Source of the DNA: Candidatus Nitrosopumilus sp.
GTDB taxonomy: Archaea; Thermoproteota; Nitrososphaeria; Nitrososphaerales; Nitrosopumilaceae
Assembly (NCBI GenBank): GCA_029864335.1
Contig: JAOTTS010000009.1
Location: 18,883 to 82,882, forward strand
DNA: 64,000 bases
Reading direction: 5' to 3'
Shown here: positions 42,974 through 52,390 of the stretch, one piece after another
How positions within the stretch are numbered: position 1 is the first letter of the stretch
How the letters are laid out: each line of letters begins with the position of its first letter
Translations under genes and position numbers: made by a program
The notes under the pieces: model-generated
Database searches by the model: none
What the model saw: only the letters and a program-made list of their open reading frames with translations
What the model was told of the DNA's origin: nothing

Positions 42974-43906
42974 ATGGGATTTAATGATTCAGTATTGATA
43001 TGTGATGAAGTGGATCCTATTTTGAATAAGATTTTACAAGATAATGGACTCAAAGTCTCTTATGAACCAGAGATTACTCCTGAGCAAATAGTAGAAAAAA
43101 TTTCAAATTTCAATATTGTAATTGTTAGAAGTAGAACTACCATCACAAAAGAGATGATCGAAAAAGCAGATAATTGTAAAATTATTGCACGTGTTGGAGT
43201 TGGACTAGATAATATAGATCAAGAAGCAGCCAAAGCAAAAAACATTCGTGTAATTAATGCCGTAGAAGGAGCAATGAATGCAGTATCTGAATTGGTTTTG
43301 GGTTTAATGCTTTCTCTTGCAAGACAAACAGCAAGAGGTGATAGGGCAATTAGAAATGGACAGTGGCTCAAAAAAGAACTCAAAGGAACTGAACTTAGAG
43401 GAAAATATCTTGGAATTGTTGGTTTAGGAAATATTGGAAAAAGATTGGGACGACTTGCACGTGCATTAAACATGAATATTATTGGATACGATGTAATTCC
43501 AATTGATGAAGAGTTTTCAAAAGAAGTGGGATTGATGAAAGCTGACTTGGATACTCTATTGCAAAGTTCTGATTATATCTCAATCCATGTTCCATTGTTG
43601 GATTCCACACATCATCTTTTAGATGCACAAAAAATGTCCACCATGAAAAAGACTGCCAAAATCATCAATACTTCTAGAGGAGGTATTGTTGATGAAGATG
43701 CACTTTATGATGCCCTCAAAAATGGAACACTAGGAGGTGCAGCATTAGATGTATTTGAAAAAGAGCCTGCAATTGGAACCAAATTGGCAGAACTTGATAA
43801 TGTAATCTTGACACCACATATAGGTGCTCAAACAAAAGAGGCACAATCCTTGGCTGCAAACGTTATTGCTGAAAAAATTATTCAAATTCTTCGTGGTGTC
43901 ATCTAA
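42974..43906 (+). CDS. serA: D-3-phosphoglycerate dehydrogenase
   Basis: 310 residues of the D-isomer-specific dehydrogenase family. The NAD-binding loop is LGIVGLGNIGKRLGRLARAL. The substrate part has VRSRTTITKEMI, and the catalytic set is Arg, Glu and His (NTSRGGIVDEDAL; VILTPHIGAQTKEAQ). It lacks the C-terminal ACT/ASB domains, so it is the short form. It makes 3-phosphohydroxypyruvate, the first step of serine synthesis. Stand-alone. Confidence 0.9.
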   Translation: MGFNDSVLICDEVDPILNKILQDNGLKVSYEPEITPEQIVEKISNFNIVIVRSRTTITKEMIEKADNCKIIARVGVGLDNIDQEAAKAKNIRVINAVEGAMNAVSELVLGLMLSLARQTARGDRAIRNGQWLKKELKGTELRGKYLGIVGLGNIGKRLGRLARALNMNIIGYDVIPIDEEFSKEVGLMKADLDTLLQSSDYISIHVPLLDSTHHLLDAQKMSTMKKTAKIINTSRGGIVDEDALYDALKNGTLGGAALDVFEKEPAIGTKLAELDNVILTPHIGAQTKEAQSLAANVIAEKIIQILRGVI

Positions 43907-44022
43907 AATGTTTTCATATAATTTCTGCCTGAACTTTAAAAATATGTAAAAAAGCTTGACTTTTACGTGATTTATTGTCGGCTCTTCGTTTTTAAGGTCT
44001 ATCTGGAGGTTAAAATATCATA

Positions 44023-44916
44023 ATGCAAAATATGACTATATATCAATTACAATCTGGCAGACTAAAGCATTTTCCTAGTGTCCATTTTTTATTGAAAATT
44101 TCACTTGGACTAATTCTATTTACAATAATTTCCACTGCTTTGGTATATGCTGAAACAATCTCCGTTAATGTAGAAGGCTCTTCGTTTGATGTTGATTATA
44201 CAGCAACTGGCATGACTCTTAACAGTATTGAGGCTGATGAATTTGGATTGCTATTACTTTCTGTGGATGTTGCTGACACTCCAGCAGCATCTTTAGAAAT
44301 TACTCTTGATAGAAATTTCTATGATTCTACATTTGAAGGTCTTGATGAAGAATTTTTTATTCTAGTTGATCAAACTGAAGGGGAATTTACTGAAACAGAA
44401 ACTACTTCTCAAAGTAGAACTCTTAGAATTGAATTACCTTTTGGAACTGAGGAAATAGAAATAATTGGAAATACCTTTTTTGGTTCATCTATAGTTGAAG
44501 AAACACCAATAGTAGAAGAAATACCCGAAGAAACACCTGTAGTTGAAGATAAACCCATTGTAACACCACCGAAAGTCGAAGATAAACCCATTGTAACACC
44601 ACCGAAAGTCGAAGATAAACCCATTGTAACACCACCGAAAGTCGAAGATAAACCCATTGCAACTAGTCCAAAAGTTCAGTGTGGACCTGGAACTATTCTC
44701 AAAGATGGAGCATGTGTACTTGATGAAAGATGTGGACCTGGAACTATTCTCAAAGATGATGTATGTGTACTTGATTCAACTCCAAAACCATCTCAAACAT
44801 CTACACAAGGAATGGGTAAAGAAACAGTTGTGGCATTTATTGCAGCATTCATTATTGCTGGAGCTATAGGAATAATTTTAGCACTAATCTCTAAAGCAAG
44901 TAAGAGCTCAAACTAA
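44023..44916 (+). CDS. Exported protein with repeats and C-terminal membrane anchor
   Basis: 297 residues. A signal/anchor segment (LLKISLGLILFTIISTALVY) is followed by a beta domain (to about residue 160), a Pro/Val/Glu repeat linker (EDKPIVTPPKV copies), two Cys-containing repeats (CGPGTILKDGACVLDE), and a final transmembrane helix (VVAFIAAFIIAGAIGIILAL). It looks like a cell-surface protein. Function unknown. Confidence 0.7.
   Translation: MQNMTIYQLQSGRLKHFPSVHFLLKISLGLILFTIISTALVYAETISVNVEGSSFDVDYTATGMTLNSIEADEFGLLLLSVDVADTPAASLEITLDRNFYDSTFEGLDEEFFILVDQTEGEFTETETTSQSRTLRIELPFGTEEIEIIGNTFFGSSIVEETPIVEEIPEETPVVEDKPIVTPPKVEDKPIVTPPKVEDKPIVTPPKVEDKPIATSPKVQCGPGTILKDGACVLDERCGPGTILKDDVCVLDSTPKPSQTSTQGMGKETVVAFIAAFIIAGAIGIILALISKASKSSN
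44545..44781 (+). repeat. Tandem repeats inside an exported protein gene
   Basis: Three exact 33-bp units coding EDKPIVTPPKV plus a diverged fourth (44545-44676), followed by two 51-bp units starting at 44680 and 44731 that code CGPGTILKD-type repeats. Confidence 0.85.
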
Positions 44917-45042
44917 TCACAAGATAAATTTTCAGCATTCATTTTTTATCAAAATCAAATCCAGACATTTGAGTTGTAGTTGAATATGGAATAATGATTA
45001 TGATTACTGCAATTCCTATACTGATTAACTATTTGTTCATAT

Positions 45043-45696
45043 TTAGTCACTTATTTCTATTGGAAATGAGATGATCCTTTTATCAATTAAATAGTTTAAA
45101 GCAGTACCCAAGACTTCATCTGATATTATTCCTTCAATCCACCAATATCCTACATTTTTTACCCAATCTGGAATAGCAATATCATAAACATTTTCTTCAT
45201 TAATCTCAATTGGAATGTTGATTAATTTTTTATCCACATATTTTTCAAATGCATCCATTAGAAATCCATCTGAAATATTTCCAGAAAGCCAGTTGGCCAT
45301 TATGGGTTTGATTAACTCTGGAATACATGTTGAATTTGAATCAATTAAATTAAATTCTGCAGTAACTTGTGCTCCAGAATATTCTACATCTATGAAATAT
45401 TTTCCTAATGGAAATATTTCTTTTTCAAATGCAATCAATGATGGAACTGGAGTTTGTAAATCTGTAATTGTAATTGGAATTGCACTGCTCCCTTTACCTG
45501 CTTCATCTCTAATGTGAATTATCGCAGGATCTCCGGTGATTTCTGAAACGTCAATTGTATAGAATAATTTTTCACAATAACTGTATGTTGTTTTTTCCAT
45601 CGTAATGGCAACTGAAGGTTCTGCATGAATATTTGGCAAAAATATCCCAAAACTCAATGCCACTAATATTGGCAATAAAACACTTTTTGTCTTCAT
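45043..45696 (-). CDS. Secreted protein with W-W surface modules
   Basis: 217 residues with an N-terminal signal peptide (SVLLPILVALSFGIFLPNIH-A) and a beta domain. Two helical surface modules end it: ELIKPIMANWLSGNISDGFL and IPDWVKNVGYWWIEGIISDE. The second matches the modules at 41,623. These repeats are common in Nitrosopumilus-type surface proteins. Confidence 0.7.
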   Translation of the reverse strand: MKTKSVLLPILVALSFGIFLPNIHAEPSVAITMEKTTYSYCEKLFYTIDVSEITGDPAIIHIRDEAGKGSSAIPITITDLQTPVPSLIAFEKEIFPLGKYFIDVEYSGAQVTAEFNLIDSNSTCIPELIKPIMANWLSGNISDGFLMDAFEKYVDKKLINIPIEINEENVYDIAIPDWVKNVGYWWIEGIISDEVLGTALNYLIDKRIISFPIEISD

Positions 45697-45794
45697 CTCT
45701 TACATTCTTATTCTGTCCAATAAAAATCCCAAATTAATGCTGAGGAATCCTTTTTAACAACTTTGGATTAGTTCAATTATCGAGTTTTCTGCGG

Positions 45795-45849
45795 AAGCAA
45801 AATCTTTGAGTGAGTGAAATTCGTTCACTCAAAGCAATTTTTACTGCTT
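45795..45849. repeat. Long inverted repeat upstream of L15e
   Basis: CTTTGAGTGA (45804-45813) pairs perfectly with TCACTCAAAG (45825-45834), and AAGCA/TGCTT (45795-45799 with 45845-45849) form an outer stem after an internal loop. It lies about 50 bases before the L15e start. An RNA structure, terminator or operator are all possible. Confidence 0.4.
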
Positions 45850-45901
45850 AGCGGTGCTTGGCACAATTGTTTGATTTACAGTTATTAAAGGGGATTTTTT
45901 T

Positions 45902-46366
45902 ATGCCTGATATGCCTAGTCATCAAGACAAAATATGGATCAGTCTTTGGAAAGAGAATGCTCCTGAACTTCGTGAGCGTATAGTTGGATGGCGTAAGCAA
46001 AATGCTATCACTAGAATTGATAAGCCTAGCAGATTAGAAAGAGCTAGAAGATTAGGCTACAAAGCAAAACAAGGAATCATTGTTGTTAGAATGAGAGTTG
46101 GTACTGGTGGTATGAGAAAACAAAGACCTACTGGTGGTAGAAGACCAAAACATCTTGGTGTAACAAGAATCAAGGCAGATGATAACATGCAAACTGTCGC
46201 AAACAGAAGAGTTCTTGAAAGATATCCAAACATGAAACTTTTAGGATCTTATTTCATCTACAAAGATGGAAAGCATTATTGGTTTGAAGTTATCTTGGCC
46301 GATCCACAACATCCACGAATTGCTCAAGATAAAGAATTAAACAGACGAATTCCTCAAACTGCATAA
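45902..46366 (+). CDS. rpl15e: Ribosomal protein L15e
   Basis: 154 residues. ITRIDKPSRLERARRLGYKA and GIIVVRMRVGTGGMRKQRPT are followed by GRRPKHLGVTRIKADDNMQT, the L15e core; the end (DPQHPRIAQDKELNRRIPQT) is also typical. A large-subunit protein of archaea and eukaryotes. Stop and the next TTG start are separated by one base, suggesting cotranscription with the secreted protein. Confidence 0.95.
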   Translation: MPDMPSHQDKIWISLWKENAPELRERIVGWRKQNAITRIDKPSRLERARRLGYKAKQGIIVVRMRVGTGGMRKQRPTGGRRPKHLGVTRIKADDNMQTVANRRVLERYPNMKLLGSYFIYKDGKHYWFEVILADPQHPRIAQDKELNRRIPQTA

Positions 46367-46367
46367 G

Positions 46368-46919
46368 TTGAAGATAATATTTTTAGTTTCACTAGTATCA
46401 CTTTTTGCGATTTCTCCCGTATATGGACAAATACTATCTGACGCTACAGGACTAGTAAATAGACTGGATGTTCAAACAGGTGGATATACTTTTGAAATTA
46501 AGACTGTATCTAATTTCAATATTCCTGATTTTGATTTTGACAAGGATGAGAAAAGATTATCTCTCTTCATTAACAGTGGGTTGGAAAATAATTTGGGTGA
46601 GATACTTATTCCCCAAACCCTTTTGGGTGGAAATTTTACATTTTATCTGAATGAAAACCAATATTTTCCAAAAATTAATTCTAATGAAAAAATTTCTTTT
46701 ATTACATTGAATTTTACAGGCTCTGGTGAAAATAAATTAGATATTATTGGAACTACATATCTTGATGGTTTAGTGGAAAAAGATAAAATAACTCCAAAAG
46801 AAATACTCCTATTAGAAAAAACAGAAACGTTATCTGATTCCCTTGGCTGGCTTGCGTTGCTTGGATTTTTGATAGTTGCTTCTGCATTAATCGTAGTGAA
46901 AATAAGGAATAGAAAATAA
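46368..46919 (+). CDS. Secreted hypothetical protein with C-terminal anchor
   Basis: 183 residues from TTG. A signal peptide (KIIFLVSLVSLFAISPVYGQ), a beta-rich domain (SDATGLVNRLDVQTGGYTFE...), and a C-terminal transmembrane helix with a basic end (LGWLALLGFLIVASALIVVK). The layout resembles archaeosortase-type surface proteins but no PEFG motif is seen. Confidence 0.6.
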   Translation: MKIIFLVSLVSLFAISPVYGQILSDATGLVNRLDVQTGGYTFEIKTVSNFNIPDFDFDKDEKRLSLFINSGLENNLGEILIPQTLLGGNFTFYLNENQYFPKINSNEKISFITLNFTGSGENKLDIIGTTYLDGLVEKDKITPKEILLLEKTETLSDSLGWLALLGFLIVASALIVVKIRNRK

Positions 46920-47001
46920 TTCATCTGATTTTGTTATTTTCTTGGCAAAACTCTGATTCTAATACAAAAACTCTAATAATTTAAGATATGCCATATAATC
47001 A

Positions 47002-47364
47002 ATGGATTATGAAAAATTTTGTTCAGAGATTTTAGACATAGATCCTAAAATTAGATTTGCATCCATATATGACGAATGGGCTGTCCGCCTTGCAGGTGGA
47101 ATGCGACCAGGAGTTGAGAGTTTACTTTCCAATCACGCTGAAAATGAATTAGTTAATCTTTCAATTATTGATTGGAAATCTCGTAAAGATATGGCAAAAT
47201 GGTTGGGTTTGACAAAATATACTTTGGGTGAATATGATAAACTTAAACGATTTTCATTTTATCTTGGGGATGAACACTTACTTCTTGTGAGTTCTGAAAA
47301 AGATTTAGACACTAATGTAGTAGTTGAGGAAGTAATAAGACTCTATTACAAAAATAAATCCTAA
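47002..47364 (+). CDS. Conserved thaumarchaeal-type hypothetical protein
   Basis: 120 residues, alpha/beta (KIRFASIYDEWAVRLAGGMR; FSFYLGDEHLLLVSSEKDLD). The alternating pattern suggests a roadblock/profilin-like fold, and it resembles the DUF6659 group as I recall it, but without certainty. A tiny membrane protein gene follows after 11 bases. Confidence 0.6.
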   Translation: MDYEKFCSEILDIDPKIRFASIYDEWAVRLAGGMRPGVESLLSNHAENELVNLSIIDWKSRKDMAKWLGLTKYTLGEYDKLKRFSFYLGDEHLLLVSSEKDLDTNVVVEEVIRLYYKNKS

Positions 47365-47375
47365 TTGATTCTCTT

Positions 47376-47456
47376 ATGGATAATCCGAAAATTGCTCTAA
47401 TTGGGGGATTTGTTTTAGTTGTTGCTTTATCAATAACTCTTGTTTTAATTCGTTGA
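47376..47456 (+). CDS. 26-residue single-helix membrane microprotein
   Basis: MDNPKIALIGGFVLVVALSI then TLVLIR: one transmembrane helix, clean ATG and TGA. It lies 11 bases after the preceding gene, so probably cotranscribed. Confidence 0.5.
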   Translation: MDNPKIALIGGFVLVVALSITLVLIR

Positions 47457-47457
47457 T

Positions 47458-48147
47458 TTAATCTTCGGCGAGTAATTTTTGAATAATGGATTCAACATGC
47501 CCAGTTTGCCCAAATGAAACATCTCTGAGAATTCCTTTTCTATCCACTATTATTGTTGAGGGTGTTCCTTGCAATGCAAATTTCTCAAATGTTTCAGCTG
47601 AATATTCCTTTGATTTCATGTAGTCTTTAACTCTTTGAATTATTTGATTTTTGTAATCCTCTGGCTGTGAATCAAAATCAGGAATTTGTGGATAAATGAA
47701 CTGCATAATTTTTTCTTGGTTTATTTCACCAGAAGTCTTAGTTAAATTATCCATTCCTAATGGAAATGGAATTTTGTAATTTAGTTTGTTTCCATCTTTT
47801 AATTGTCCATGCATTGATAGCGCATTCTTTGTTTCTCCAATAACTTCGCCAGTTTCTGCAAGCATCTTCAAATTTTCCAATGTGTTTTTATCAAAATCTT
47901 CAAATGCTGTTGCAAGACCTAACACTCTAACTCCATCATCCTTGAATTTGTTGTAGATATTGATTGCCTCTGGGAGTGCATGCATGAAACATCCTGGACA
48001 ATTGACTTGAAATACTTCTAAAATTACAATATGGTCTTTCTCCTGATCGAAATTTGTTGAGGCTCCTTGAACCCATTCTGAAACCCCGAAATTTGGTACT
48101 TTTTTGCCTATTACTGCGCTCATATTACAATCTAGTATTTTTTCCAT
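47458..48147 (-). CDS. Thioredoxin-fold (TlpA/redoxin-like) protein
   Basis: 229 residues; the active-site C-x-x-C is in VFQVNCPGCFMHALPEAINI, followed by VRVLGLATAFEDFDK. The cis-Pro loop is GTPSTIIVDRKGILR. A roughly 90-residue helical insertion between these makes it longer than simple thioredoxins and like TlpA/AhpC-TSA relatives. It has no clear signal peptide, so probably acts in the cytoplasm as a disulfide reductase or peroxidase partner. Confidence 0.8.
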   Translation of the reverse strand: MEKILDCNMSAVIGKKVPNFGVSEWVQGASTNFDQEKDHIVILEVFQVNCPGCFMHALPEAINIYNKFKDDGVRVLGLATAFEDFDKNTLENLKMLAETGEVIGETKNALSMHGQLKDGNKLNYKIPFPLGMDNLTKTSGEINQEKIMQFIYPQIPDFDSQPEDYKNQIIQRVKDYMKSKEYSAETFEKFALQGTPSTIIVDRKGILRDVSFGQTGHVESIIQKLLAED

Positions 48148-48307
48148 TAAATACTAACTGCTGAATGTATTTTCTTTATATTGAGTTTCTTCTTGAATAT
48201 TCATTGATAACTAAAAAACACAATTGATAATGCAAAATCCATAATTTTTAATTGTTAAAATAAACAAACAACTCGATAAATTCTCTAGGAACTGACTATA
48301 TTTGTGA

Positions 48308-48630
48308 GAAAATTTCCAATCATATTTAGTTGATGACTCTGAAACATTTAGAGTATTCTTAAGAGATGTACTAAAAAGAACTATCAAATGGGTTCGTATC
48401 ATTGAGACCAAAGACGGATATGAATGACTTCAAATGTATCTAAAACACAAGCCAGATGTAATTCTACTAGATTTGAAAATACCAAAATTGGACGGATCAA
48501 ACGTATTGGATGCTTTTGTCCGCAATAATATGGATACTCAAGTAATTGCAACTTCTGCATATGTTAATGATTAAGATAGTATTTATCATATAATGAAAAT
48601 TGGTGCGTTTAACTATCTTTCAAAACCTAT
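48308..48630 (+). pseudogene. Response-regulator receiver domain remnant
   Basis: One frame reads VDDSETFRVFLRDVLKR, then a TGA, VILLDLKIPKLDGSNVLDAF (phospho-acceptor Asp), TSAYVND, a TAA, then MKIGAFNYLSKPM (conserved Lys-Pro). All CheY landmarks are present but two in-frame stops break it. No histidine kinase is near. Confidence 0.7.
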
Positions 48631-48802
48631 GATCTGTATGGTTCTAACGAAAACCTCATTGATGTGTTGTATTGTGGAAAAAGGTTGATTCAAAGAAAAA
48701 ACCTCTTAGAGACAAAAGGACTTCGAATTCTTTTGTATTGAATCAAAATTACCAAGTTTTTTCAAGTAACCTAATATAGGACACAGAAAATTTCAAAACA
48801 AA

Positions 48803-49291
48803 TTGCAAGTAGTAACTGATAAACGATTAGCACTTTTTGCTGAAATGGAGGCAAAGTATGAGCAAAAAGATACTGATTATTTTGTCTCTCTTTTAGAACA
48901 TCCTGATTATGTAATTAGAACAAGAGCTACCTGCATTTTAGTTGATTTTGGTGGAGAAGATAAAATTCCATATATTGCTAAAGTTTTAAAAAATGATGAA
49001 AATGAACTGGTAAGACATGAGGCTGCATTTTCATTAGGTCAAATGAGCTACTCTGGTGCAATTCCACCATTAACTGATGCAACCCTTCATGATCCAAGTA
49101 TGTTTGTAAGACATGAGGCTGCGATCGCATTGGGTGTTGTTGGCAACCAAGATGCAAAAGATGCTCTGGAAAAGGCATTAAGTGATCCAGACAAACCAGT
49201 CGTAGAATCTGCAGTTGTTGCACTATCTAATATTGAATTTATGGAAAAGTTAAGTAAGAACAAAAAGTTTGCAAAGTTAACAGGTGGATGA
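48803..49291 (+). CDS. HEAT-repeat protein
   Basis: 162 residues from TTG: four or so PBS-lyase-type HEAT repeats (LLEHPDYVIRTRATCILVDF, VLKNDENELVRHEAAFSLGQ, LHDPSMFVRHEAAIALGVVG, SDPDKPVVESAVVALSNIEF). These right-handed helical scaffolds bind proteins or phycobilin-type cofactors. The stop lies one base before the ATG of the Kazal/cupredoxin gene, so the two are translationally linked. Confidence 0.88.
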   Translation: MQVVTDKRLALFAEMEAKYEQKDTDYFVSLLEHPDYVIRTRATCILVDFGGEDKIPYIAKVLKNDENELVRHEAAFSLGQMSYSGAIPPLTDATLHDPSMFVRHEAAIALGVVGNQDAKDALEKALSDPDKPVVESAVVALSNIEFMEKLSKNKKFAKLTGG

Positions 49292-49292
49292 G

Positions 49293-50324
49293 ATGAACTA
49301 TTCAATTGGAATTATAGCAATTGTTGGTGTTCTAGCTGCTATCACTTTAGGATTCATTACAATGAATCCTGATGAAGTTATACAACCAAGAATGGTTTCA
49401 GTTGAAGAAAAACCAACTGTTTGTACAATGGAGTGGGATCCTATGTGTGGTATTGATGGAGAAACTTATGGCAATTTATGTATGTTAAAGGCTGCAGATG
49501 TAAAATTAGCTCATGATGGAGAATGCAGTGTTGATGATCCTATGGTTAAACAAAGAATTCAACCTGAACCAGTTGTAGAACCTGAACCCGTAGTTGAGGT
49601 AACACCTAAACCAACTATGACTGCTCCACTTCCAATGGCAACTGGAATGCACAAAGTAAACATTGCTGAAGGCTCTGGAACTCCAGGATGCGACGAAACA
49701 AAGGAATGTTACTTGCCTTACTCTATTACAATTTCTGTTGGTGATGATGTACAATGGAATAATCCTGACAGTGCAGCTCATACTGTAACTAGTGGAACTA
49801 TTTCAGATGGACATGATGGAGTGTTTGATTCTGGATTATTCATGTCTGGTTCAACTTTTGAATTTACATTTGATGAAACAGGAACTTATGATTATTTCTG
49901 TATGGTTCATCCTTGGATGACCGGTCAAGTTATTGTTACTGATGTTGAAGAGATGGCAGTAATTGCAGAACCAGAATCAATGGTGGAATCAACCCCTGAA
50001 CCAATTGCAGAACCCGAAACAATGTCTAGTACTATAGTTTCAATTCCAGCAGGTGCTGCAATTCTAGGATGTGAAGAAACAAAGGAATGTTACTTGCCTT
50101 ATGAAGTTTCAGTATCTATTGGTCAAACAGTTACTTGGAGCAATGATGATTCTGCAGCTCATACTGTAACTAGTGGTACTATTGATGCGGGACTAACTGG
50201 AGTGTTTGATTCTGGATTATTCATGTCTGGTTCAACTTTTGAATTTACATTTGATGAAACAGGAACTTATGATTATTTCTGTATGGTTCATCCTTGGATG
50301 ACTGGAATTGTTAATGTTAACTAA
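49293..50324 (+). CDS. Membrane-anchored Kazal domain plus two plastocyanin-like domains
   Basis: 343 residues. An N-terminal anchor (SIGIIAIVGVLAAITLGFIT) is followed by a Kazal-type domain (MCGIDGETYGNLCMLKAADV) and Pro-rich linkers. Two cupredoxin domains follow, each with the ligands His (SAAHTVTSGT) and Cys-x3-H-x4-M (FCMVHPWMTG). Such plastocyanins carry electrons outside the membrane in ammonia oxidizers. The combination with a protease-inhibitor-like Kazal domain is notable. The two copper domains share a 104-bp identical stretch. Confidence 0.88.
   Translation: MNYSIGIIAIVGVLAAITLGFITMNPDEVIQPRMVSVEEKPTVCTMEWDPMCGIDGETYGNLCMLKAADVKLAHDGECSVDDPMVKQRIQPEPVVEPEPVVEVTPKPTMTAPLPMATGMHKVNIAEGSGTPGCDETKECYLPYSITISVGDDVQWNNPDSAAHTVTSGTISDGHDGVFDSGLFMSGSTFEFTFDETGTYDYFCMVHPWMTGQVIVTDVEEMAVIAEPESMVESTPEPIAEPETMSSTIVSIPAGAAILGCEETKECYLPYEVSVSIGQTVTWSNDDSAAHTVTSGTIDAGLTGVFDSGLFMSGSTFEFTFDETGTYDYFCMVHPWMTGIVNVN
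49818..50302 (+). repeat. 104-bp perfect direct repeat within the cupredoxin gene
   Basis: Bases 49818-49921 and 50199-50302 are identical and encode the strand-turn with the Cys-His ligands of the two copper domains. Flanking parts of the domains differ much more, which suggests recent gene conversion or duplication. Confidence 0.85.
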
Positions 50325-52390
50325 AGAGCTGTAACTAAACTTCCTTGCTCAGTTGATTCAAATTTGTAAATTTGTTCCACACTTGAATCCTCGAAGATTT
50401 CTGTATCATGAGTAATTATTAAAAATTGCATAGGTGTTTGTGAGTTTGAAATCTCTGATAATTGAGATAATACTCCTACTAGAGATTTTTTTCTTTCAGC
50501 ATCGAGGTGGGTTGTCGGCTCATCGAGTATCATCAGATTGAGATTTGATGCACCAAGAAGACTTGCCATTCCTAATCTTAATGCTAATGCCACACTAACT
50601 TTTTCTCCTCCACTAAGTGATTCTAAATCTAGCATTTCACTTTTTGAATGACACATAATAGAAATGTCTCTTGCTTTTTCTGACAATGCTATTCTCTGTA
50701 TCTTTGTATTAAGTAACGTGAGATATTCTGAAGCTTTTACTGATATTGTATTTAGTGCCCATGATCTTAGACTTGTTGCAACTGGTCCATCTCTGCTGAA
50801 AATATTTGATTGAATTTCATCTAGTTTTACAATGTAATCTTTTACTATTTTTAATTCTGATATCACGTTTTGAATTATTTTAATTTGCTCTTCACCTTTA
50901 GTGATTTTTTCTGAAATTGCGCCAATTTGTTGATGTATTTGAGAGAGATCATTTTGTTTTTGAATTACTGTTATTTTTAGACTAGTAAATTCCTCATCAT
51001 CAAATCCTTTAGTTTCTATCTCTAATTTTGAAATATTCTCAAAAATCATTTTTGCACGTGTATCAATTTGTGAAATTTCTAATAAATTCCCATTACTTGT
51101 CAAAGAAATTCTCTGTTTCTTTAGTTTCACATCCTGTTGAATTTTCATTAATTCTTCTTTATTGGTTATAGAATAAGCTCTAAGTGTAGCCTCCGCATCT
51201 CGTGCATTTTCCACTTTTTCTGAAAAATCATTCCTCTTTTGATTATACATATCTCTTTCTTTTTCTTTTGCAATAATCTCTTGTTGCAATATTGTCAATT
51301 CTTGTTTAAGATGTTCCTCTTGAAAAAGTGGATTTAGTTTTTCGACATTTGAATCACATACAGGACATTTGTTATCTTTCAACTGAAGTTTTGATGCTAG
51401 TAATTGCTTTTCTTTTAAGGAAGCAGTTTGAATTGTCATTTCTTGGATTTTTTTTGCTGTTTCTTCTATTGCTTGATCAATTTTTTGAATCTTTAATTCC
51501 AAATCTTCTTTTAAACTGACATACTCAAAACAATCCCTACAATCATGTATTTTACGCTCATTTTCACTAATTTCACGCTGAATTTCATGAATTGCCTCTT
51601 TTGCATATGCTAGTAGCTCTTTTTTTCTTAATTCTAGTTGGTTGATTTTATCTATTTTTGGAGAATCTGTTTCTACTTTATGCCTCATATTATCAACTTC
51701 ATTTTGTAATTGTTTTTGCTTTAATTCTAGTTGGTTTTTTTCAGGTTTTGATTCTGTTATTTCTTTCTGATTTTTTTCTAAATCACATGATAAAATTTCA
51801 ATATGTGTATCATCATAACCAATTCTTTCTCTGATTTTTTCACGAAAATCTTTATTTACAATCTTCATTGCTTCTGATGCAATGTCGAGTTTATCGATTC
51901 CTATAATTGCATTAAGTAATTCTTTGAATTCTTTGGGTTTAGCATTGATAATGGTATTTAATTCTCCTTGTTGTACTATTGACGCAATCTTTAATTTTTC
52001 AAAATCAAGACCAATTACTTTTTCAACTTCATTAGTCATTGATTCTCCAAATTGTTTTCTTTCACCTGCTGCAATTTCAAGACAATCCTCTCCTATAATT
52101 TCTGAAAATTTTGCAGCTAGACTTCCCTTACTGTCAATTTTTCTTACTGCCTCAAATTGTTTTCCGTTAATAGAAAATCCAACCTTTGCAAATCCTTGAT
52201 TTGCACCACGTTTGATTAATCCTTTATTTGATTTTCTTGTGTGCTGACCAAACAATGCAAATGTTATTGCATCAATAATGCTTGATTTTCCTGCACCATT
52301 GTCTCCTACAAATACTGTGACTCCATTTTCAAATTTTATTTTTGTGTTCGAATGTGCTAAAAAATCTCCCAGTTCGATTGATGTAATCAT
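50321..52390 (-). CDS. rad50: DNA repair ATPase Rad50
   Basis: 689 residues, short for archaeal Rad50 (about 880), so the coiled coil is compact. Walker A: VFVGDNGAGKSSIIDAITFA. Zinc hook: CPVC at residues 342-345. ABC signature and Walker B: LESLSGGEKVSVALALRLGM and LNLMILDEPTTHLDA. With Mre11 it tethers and processes DNA ends. Its start overlaps the mre11 stop by 4 bases. Confidence 0.95.
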   Translation of the reverse strand: MITSIELGDFLAHSNTKIKFENGVTVFVGDNGAGKSSIIDAITFALFGQHTRKSNKGLIKRGANQGFAKVGFSINGKQFEAVRKIDSKGSLAAKFSEIIGEDCLEIAAGERKQFGESMTNEVEKVIGLDFEKLKIASIVQQGELNTIINAKPKEFKELLNAIIGIDKLDIASEAMKIVNKDFREKIRERIGYDDTHIEILSCDLEKNQKEITESKPEKNQLELKQKQLQNEVDNMRHKVETDSPKIDKINQLELRKKELLAYAKEAIHEIQREISENERKIHDCRDCFEYVSLKEDLELKIQKIDQAIEETAKKIQEMTIQTASLKEKQLLASKLQLKDNKCPVCDSNVEKLNPLFQEEHLKQELTILQQEIIAKEKERDMYNQKRNDFSEKVENARDAEATLRAYSITNKEELMKIQQDVKLKKQRISLTSNGNLLEISQIDTRAKMIFENISKLEIETKGFDDEEFTSLKITVIQKQNDLSQIHQQIGAISEKITKGEEQIKIIQNVISELKIVKDYIVKLDEIQSNIFSRDGPVATSLRSWALNTISVKASEYLTLLNTKIQRIALSEKARDISIMCHSKSEMLDLESLSGGEKVSVALALRLGMASLLGASNLNLMILDEPTTHLDAERKKSLVGVLSQLSEISNSQTPMQFLIITHDTEIFEDSSVEQIYKFESTEQGSLVTAL

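Noticed and set aside
48211..48411. 66-codon minus-strand frame near 48.3 kb
   Set aside because: Antisense of the response-regulator remnant, whose plus-strand frame shows the family landmarks.
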